A stretch of 9,502 nucleotides of DNA, from positions 1-9,502 of the forward strand of contig JAISPK010000080.1 of assembly GCA_031274985.1 (NCBI GenBank), read 5' to 3'. The translations under genes and the position numbers were made by a program. Shown in pieces: positions 6,214-9,502 of this stretch. Source of the DNA: Coriobacteriales bacterium. Lineage in GTDB: Bacteria; Actinomycetota; Coriobacteriia; Coriobacteriales; UBA8131. Under the pieces are notes generated by a model. That model made no database searches and was not told the origin of the DNA. It saw only the letters and a list, made by a program, of their open reading frames with translations. Position 1 is the stretch's first letter. Each line of letters begins with the position of its first letter.

Positions 6214-7623
6214 TTACTGAATACCCGGCAGTGAGGGAATGGTGGCAAAACCTCGTGCAAGATCCTCGTCTGTCGGAATAGTGTCACTCATGGTGCCCGT
6301 CAGATACTGCTCATATGCACTGAGGTCCAGCAATCCGTTTCCGGTGAGGCCGAATAGGATAACCTTTTCCTCGCCGCTCTCCCTGCATTTGAGGGCTTCT
6401 TGTATGGTCGCATGAATGGCATGGGCGCTTTCAGGCGCGGGCAAAGTGCCTTCACTGCGGGCAAACTGCACCGCTGCTTCAAAGACCTCGGTCTGCTCAA
6501 CAGATCTGGCCTCATCAAGCAGCCCATCGTGATAGAGCTGGGACAAGATGGGGCTCATGCCGTGATAACGAAGACCGCCGGCATGCGAAGGCGAGGGCAT
6601 GAACGCATGGCCCAGGGTGTACATCTTGGCAAGCGGAGTTACCATGCCGGTGTCGCAGAAGTCGTAGGCAAAGCGCCCGCGGGTCAGCGAGGGGCAGGAT
6701 GCCGGCTCAACGGCTATGAAGTAGGGCGCCTTGCGACCGGCAAGACGGTCTTCCATATAGGAGGACATGAGGCCGCCGAGGTTAGAACCGCCACCGGCGC
6801 AACCGATGACGATGTCGGGATACACGTTAAGTTTTTCGAGCGCAGCCTTGGCCTCAAGGCCGATGATCGATTGATGGAGCAACACCTGATTGAGCACTGA
6901 GCCCAACGTGTAGCGTTTGGTGCCGTTGCTGGCTAACGCCACCTCAACGGCTTCGGAAATGGCGGTGCCCAACGAGCCCAGGCTATCCGGGTATTCCGCA
7001 AGCATCGTGCGGCCAACGTTCGTGGTGTCAGAAGGGGAGGCGGTAATACTGGCACCATAGGTTCTCATGATCGTCTTGCGGTACGGCTTTTGCTCGTAGC
7101 TTGCCTTGACCATGTACACCTCAAGATCCAAGCCAAAATACACCGAGGCCATGGCAAGGGCGGTTCCCCATTGGCCGGCTCCCGTCTCGGTGGTGATACC
7201 GGCAAGCCCCTGCTGCTTGGCATAGTAAGCCTGCGCTATGGCCGAATTGAGCTTATGGGAGCCTGAAGTGTTGCCGCCTTCGTATTTGTAGTAGATCTTT
7301 GCCGGGGTATCGAGGGCCTTTTCAAGATAATAGGCGCGTACCAGCGGAGAGGGGCGATACATCCGGTAAAAGTCCATCACCGCACCGGGGATATCGATAT
7401 AGCGGTCGGTGGTGTTGAGCTCCTGCTTAGCCAGCTCAGTGCAGAAGACCGGCTCCAGATCGGCCAGTTCAACCGGCTGCAAAGTGCCCGGATGAAGAAT
7501 GGGCGCATGCGCTGTGTGCATGTCTGCCCTGACATTGTAAAACGCCGTGGGGATCTCGTCTTCTTGAAGATAGACCTTGTAGGGGTCTGTCCTGGTGTCC
7601 GTGCTTTTGATGCTCTCTAACAT
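6214..7623 (-). CDS. trpB: Tryptophan synthase beta chain, TrpB2 type
   Basis: PLP enzyme that condenses indole with serine to tryptophan. The 469-residue length and the long N-terminal extension (about 1-75) mark the TrpB2 subgroup, which differs from the TrpB1 that pairs tightly with TrpA. Visible sites: YRPSPL (89-94), the Schiff-base Lys 124 in GSHKLN, TETGAGQWG with catalytic Glu 146, and the phosphate loop GGGSN (277-281). GLTGNGLLDL lies near the C-terminus. AAAGGAG (7630-7636 on this strand) lies 6 nt before ATG 7623. There is no trpA or other trp gene nearby, so it stands alone, as many trpB2 genes do, and may salvage indole. It is controlled by the tryptophan T-box leader directly upstream. 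It shares the hairpin terminator at 6171-6209 with convergent menG. Confidence 0.93.
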   Translation of the reverse strand: MLESIKSTDTRTDPYKVYLQEDEIPTAFYNVRADMHTAHAPILHPGTLQPVELADLEPVFCTELAKQELNTTDRYIDIPGAVMDFYRMYRPSPLVRAYYLEKALDTPAKIYYKYEGGNTSGSHKLNSAIAQAYYAKQQGLAGITTETGAGQWGTALAMASVYFGLDLEVYMVKASYEQKPYRKTIMRTYGASITASPSDTTNVGRTMLAEYPDSLGSLGTAISEAVEVALASNGTKRYTLGSVLNQVLLHQSIIGLEAKAALEKLNVYPDIVIGCAGGGSNLGGLMSSYMEDRLAGRKAPYFIAVEPASCPSLTRGRFAYDFCDTGMVTPLAKMYTLGHAFMPSPSHAGGLRYHGMSPILSQLYHDGLLDEARSVEQTEVFEAAVQFARSEGTLPAPESAHAIHATIQEALKCRESGEEKVILFGLTGNGLLDLSAYEQYLTGTMSDTIPTDEDLARGFATIPSLPGIQ

Positions 7624-7693
7624 GTCGTGCTCCTTTCATCGTTGAGTCCCGACGTCTTGCTGCCTTGTGCAGAAGATCACGGACCCGCTGGTT

Positions 7694-7717
7694 GCACAGG
7701 GTTGATGGATCCTGTGC
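7694..7717 (-). other. Hairpin in the trpB2 leader after the attenuator
   Basis: GCACAGG (7717-7711 on this strand) pairs perfectly with CCTGTGC (7700-7694), 7 bp with a 10-nt loop. It lies in the roughly 120 nt between the attenuator and the trpB2 ATG, where no ORF is evident. There is no U-run after it, so it is not a terminator. It may protect the processed mRNA end or be incidental. Confidence 0.4.
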
Positions 7718-7746
7718 TTTGGAGACCTGAGCTGGTTATGAGCAAT

Positions 7747-7792
7747 AAAAAAGCCCACGTCTCCACATCCACGATGCGGGGACAAGAGCTTT
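7747..7792 (-). terminator. Attenuator terminator of the trpB2 T-box
   Basis: AAAGC (7792-7788) pairs with GCUUU (7754-7750), with a long inner stem GUCCCCGCAUC (7783-7773) against GAUGUGGAGAC (7769-7759) with one C-A mismatch and a GUG loop. U6 (7752-7747) overlaps the stem base. The 5' strand is also the 3' strand of the antiterminator: GCGAGGG (7843-7837) pairs with UCCCCGC (7782-7776) with one A-C mismatch, and CAGGAGU (7828-7822) with GCUCUUG (7789-7783). The two folds are therefore mutually exclusive, which shows transcriptional attenuation. Confidence 0.88.
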
Positions 7793-8099
7793 GGTTGATC
7801 CGACTATTGGTCGGAGGAAAGACTCCTGCGGTGCCACCCTCGCTTGCTGGCCAGAGCCAGCCTCTCACGAAGCGCCATCACGCCTCTGTTCTATAACGGG
7901 AACGCCCGTCCAGAAATACTGTTTGCGCTACCTGATGCTTACTGCTTGCTGCTTAAAGCTTGCAGCTTGCCGCATCGTGCTGCGCAGGATTCCTCCTGGC
8001 CCTCCGAGGTCCATTTGCCTGTTCGCTTACTACCGGATTCTCAGCATCGCCGGTTCTCTGTGAGTGCGCCGCAGACGTTACTTCCTCATCAACGGTGTA
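7747..8099 (-). promoter_or_regulatory. Tryptophan-specific T-box leader (tRNA-Trp sensor)
   Basis: Read on the minus strand, the leader holds every main T-box part. Stem I base: GAGG (8087-8084) pairs with CCUC (8009-8006). Above it is a specifier loop of 7 nt on each side: AAGUAAC (8083-8077) carries the conserved AGUAA, and AAAUGGA (8016-8010) carries UGG, the only Trp codon, at 8013-8011. The loop is closed by GUCUG (8076-8072) with CAGGC (8021-8017). AGAGA follows (8059-8055), then the distal helix ACCGG/CCGGU (8054-8050 with 8036-8032). A long arm spans 7986-7924. The T-box AGGGUGGCACCGC is at 7840-7828. Its UGGC bulge (7836-7833) fits a tRNA ending in GCCA, that is discriminator G, as in tRNA-Trp. 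Uncharged tRNA-Trp should stabilise the antiterminator and turn trpB2 on. Confidence 0.93.
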
Positions 8100-8105
8100 A
8101 TGAGA

Positions 8106-8135
8106 ATACTAGCATAGAGCGCAGCGAGTGTGCAA
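8106..8135 (-). promoter_or_regulatory. Promoter of the T-box leader and trpB2
   Basis: On the minus strand TTGCAC (8135-8130) is followed by 18 bp and TAGTAT (8111-8106). TG plus one base precedes the -10 box (TGCTAGTAT), so it is also an extended -10. Transcription should start near 8099, just before the stem I base of the T-box. Confidence 0.7.
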
Positions 8136-8145
8136 GAACCAGGTT

Positions 8146-8177
8146 ACCGCTTGTCGTGGCTGCTGCACCGCTTGTCG
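8146..8177. repeat. Two 11-bp direct repeats with 21-bp period
   Basis: ACCGCTTGTCG occurs at 8146-8156 and again at 8167-8177, 21 bp apart, about two turns of B-DNA. The pair lies between the divergent trpB2 and rplS promoters, just upstream of the trpB2 -35 box. Such spacing suits a regulator binding one face of the helix, but no known operator is recognised. The rest of 8178-8246 is purine-rich with AGCACGGAGGG and AGCACGAAGGG and shows no gene. Confidence 0.45.
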
Positions 8178-8246
8178 CAGGGCACGCCGGAAAGCTCGCA
8201 GGGGAGCACGGAGGGAAGCACGAAGGGGAACGCAAAAAATACTTCT

Positions 8247-8274
8247 TTGTCTCCGGACGAATCTGCGCTATAAT
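8247..8274 (+). promoter_or_regulatory. rplS promoter
   Basis: TTGTCT (8247-8252, four of six matches to TTGACA), a 16-bp spacer and a perfect TATAAT (8269-8274). Transcription would start near 8281, giving a leader of about 80 nt that contains the hairpin at 8292-8331. Confidence 0.7.
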
Positions 8275-8291
8275 TTCACTTTCGTCTGAAA

Positions 8292-8331
8292 CTGGGCTTC
8301 TGTTATTGCGCCCTCAAGGCGTAAGAACCAG
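8292..8331 (+). promoter_or_regulatory. Candidate L19 autoregulatory leader hairpin
   Basis: A two-part stem in the rplS 5' leader. CTGG (8292-8295) pairs with CCAG (8328-8331) and TTC (8298-8300) with GAA (8325-8327), leaving GC (8296-8297) bulged. After an internal loop of 7 and 2 nt, GCGCC (8308-8312) pairs with GGCGT (8318-8322) around CTCAA. Ribosomal-protein L19 leaders are a known class in low-GC Gram-positives. I infer a similar role from position and did not match it to the published consensus. Confidence 0.5.
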
Positions 8332-8361
8332 GCTTTTGCAAGAATACAGGAGATTACTATT

Positions 8362-8706
8362 ATGGACATCATTCGTGCTCTCGAGCAGCAGCAGATAAAG
8401 CAAGACATCCCGGAATTCTTCGTTGGCGACAACGTCAAGGTACACTATCGCATTACCGAGGGTAACCGCGAGCGTATCCAGGTTTACCAGGGAGATGTCA
8501 TTCGCAAGCATGGCGCCTCTAACCGCGAGACCTTTACGGTGCGCAAGATCAGCTTTGGTATTGGCGTGGAGCGTACCTTTCCGGTGCATTCCCCCAAGAT
8601 CGACAAGATCGAGGTTGTCCGTCACGGCGCCGTACGTCGCTCCAAGCTTTACTATCTGCGCAAGAAGATCGGTAAAGCCGCACGTATCCGTGAAAAGGGC
8701 TTCTAA
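8362..8706 (+). CDS. rplS: 50S ribosomal protein L19
   Basis: Large-subunit ribosomal protein near the 30S-50S interface. The 114-residue length is standard. Family motifs: PEFFVGDNVKVHYRI (residues 17-31), RIQVYQGDVI (38-47), VERTFPVHSPKIDKIEV (69-85) and the basic C-terminal RRSKLYYLRKKIGKAARI (91-108). AGGAGAT (8348-8354) lies 8-9 nt before ATG 8362. It has its own promoter and a structured leader. In many bacteria rplS is followed by lepB and rnhB; here rnhB follows without lepB. Confidence 0.98.
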   Translation: MDIIRALEQQQIKQDIPEFFVGDNVKVHYRITEGNRERIQVYQGDVIRKHGASNRETFTVRKISFGIGVERTFPVHSPKIDKIEVVRHGAVRRSKLYYLRKKIGKAARIREKGF

Positions 8707-8724
8707 TTTGCCTCGACTCCCTCT

Positions 8725-8746
8725 TTGCGCACCAGCCGGTGTGCGA
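8725..8746 (+). other. Stable hairpin between rplS and rnhB
   Basis: A 9-bp stem with a 4-nt loop: TTGCGCACC (8725-8733) pairs with GGTGTGCGA (8738-8746), including two G-U pairs, loop AGCC. No T-run follows, so it is not a standard terminator. It begins 19 nt after the rplS stop and may stabilise the rplS end or reduce read-through to rnhB. Confidence 0.5.
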
Positions 8747-8781
8747 TGACCGATTCGATTCTTCGCTGAACGTAGTCTTCC

Positions 8782-9435
8782 GTGGCCAGTAGAGCAGAAA
8801 AAACCGCTGAACTGGATCAAGCCCTCTATGGATTTCTGGAAGAGCTGGACGCCGGCAGAACTCTCAACATCATAGGAATTGACGAAGTAGGCCGGGGATC
8901 GCTCTCCGGCCCGCTTACTCTTGCGGCGGTGTGCCTGCCGCTTGCTCCCCGCATCAGCGGACTCAATGACTCAAAGAAGCTGAGCGCCCTGCGCCGCGAA
9001 GAGCTTTCCGAGCAAATTCTCAAAACTGCAAGGGCATATAGCATCATAGACTTTGAAGCCTCAGTGATTGACAGTCTGGGCATAGGAGAGGCCGTGCGAA
9101 TCGGCATGAAAAGAGCGGTAGAAGCACTCGTCGCGCAAATCGGTGAGCCGGATATCGTTCTCATCGACGGCAAACCTCTGCACGTCCATCCTCGTGAGCA
9201 GGCTATCGTCAAGGGGGACGGAAAGGTAGCGAGCATTGCTGCCGCCTCAATCCTCGCCAAGGTCCATCGGGATGCCCTGATGGTTGAATACGCCAAAGAC
9301 TACCCGCTCTATGATTGGCACTCCAATAAGGGCTACGGATCGGCGACGCATATCGCTGCCCTCCAGCAGCACGGGCTCACCCCCTTGCATCGCCGCAGTT
9401 TTTGCCGGGGGATACTCCAGGAGAGCCTGTTCTGA
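8782..9435 (+). CDS. rnhB: Ribonuclease HII
   Basis: Endonuclease that cuts the RNA strand of RNA-DNA hybrids and removes ribonucleotides from DNA. The 217-residue product has GIDEVGRGSLSGP (32-44) with the metal-binding Asp 34 and Glu 35, LNDSKKL (61-67), LIDG (127-130) with Asp 129, and VKGDGKVASIAAASILAKVHRD reaching the fourth acidic residue, Asp 164; this completes the DEDD site. HSNKGYGSATH (near 180-190) is the usual HxxxGYxTxxH region. The start is uncertain. GTG 8782 is the first possible start after two in-frame stops (8767-8769 and 8773-8775) and lacks a clear ribosome-binding site, but the family core begins only about 30 residues later. It follows rplS by 75 nt. The dispersed repeat begins right at the stop codon. 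Confidence 0.94.
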   Translation: MASRAEKTAELDQALYGFLEELDAGRTLNIIGIDEVGRGSLSGPLTLAAVCLPLAPRISGLNDSKKLSALRREELSEQILKTARAYSIIDFEASVIDSLGIGEAVRIGMKRAVEALVAQIGEPDIVLIDGKPLHVHPREQAIVKGDGKVASIAAASILAKVHRDALMVEYAKDYPLYDWHSNKGYGSATHIAALQQHGLTPLHRRSFCRGILQESLF

Positions 9436-9485
9436 CAGGGGACGTACCTTGCGTCTTGCTGACAAAAGGGGACGTACCTTCTGTC
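9432..9485. repeat. Dispersed palindromic repeat, copy 2
   Basis: Two units of the same element as at 6127-6204, here with a 27-nt period because the first unit lacks three A residues (CTGACAGGGG against CTGACAAAAGGGG). Positions 9438-9480 equal 6146-6188. The second unit folds as GACA (9461-9464) with TGTC (9482-9485) and AGG with CCT inside. It overlaps the rnhB stop codon and runs near the window end, so the element may continue beyond it. Confidence 0.85.
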
Positions 9486-9502
9486 TTGTTGGCTGGACCC
9501 CA

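Noticed and set aside
7627..8398. Open frames on the plus strand across 7627-8398
   Set aside because: They lie over the T-box leader and the rplS promoter and leader, have low-complexity composition, and resemble no protein family.

Overview
The window looks like a chromosomal housekeeping stretch from a moderately GC-rich, menaquinone-using Gram-positive bacterium. My best guess is a member of the Coriobacteriia (Actinomycetota). The guess rests on high-GC codon use, GTG starts, a menA-menG pair, a SerC-like class V aminotransferase next to serA, and a Gram-positive-type tRNA-sensing (T-box) leader. A Firmicute is the main alternative. No taxonomic marker is present, so this is inference.

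Layout. 45-479 (+): aroQ, shikimate pathway. 522-1226 (-): a YgjP/SprT-like zinc metallopeptidase. 1386-4154 (+): a probable serine-biosynthesis operon, a class V aminotransferase followed 33 nt later by serA, driven by an extended -10 promoter. 4155-4325: an intergenic gap with three 21-nt tandem repeats, a small palindrome and a possible leaderless promoter. 4326-6117 (+): overlapping menA and menG, the last two steps of menaquinone synthesis. 6118-6213: a palindromic dispersed repeat that also forms a terminator between convergent genes. 6214-7623 (-): a TrpB2-type tryptophan synthase beta chain. 7624-8135 (-): its leader, a complete tryptophan-specific T-box with its own promoter. 8136-8361 (+): upstream region, promoter and structured leader of rplS. 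8362-8706 (+): rplS. 8782-9435 (+): rnhB. 9432-9485: a second copy of the dispersed repeat.

The best-supported regulatory system is the T-box. Promoter, AGUAA specifier loop, UGG (Trp) specifier, distal stem, T-box sequence, antiterminator and terminator can all be drawn by hand, and the antiterminator 3' strand is exactly the terminator 5' strand. The UGGC bulge would pair with a GCCA tRNA end, as expected for tRNA-Trp with discriminator G. The central arm of this leader is long and built from AGC-rich repeats.

The genes link loosely. Serine from the serA operon is the co-substrate of TrpB2, and the shikimate pathway (aroQ) feeds chorismate to aromatic amino acids and, in the classical route, to menaquinone. 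No wholly new protein system is visible. The novelty lies in the RNA elements and repeats.
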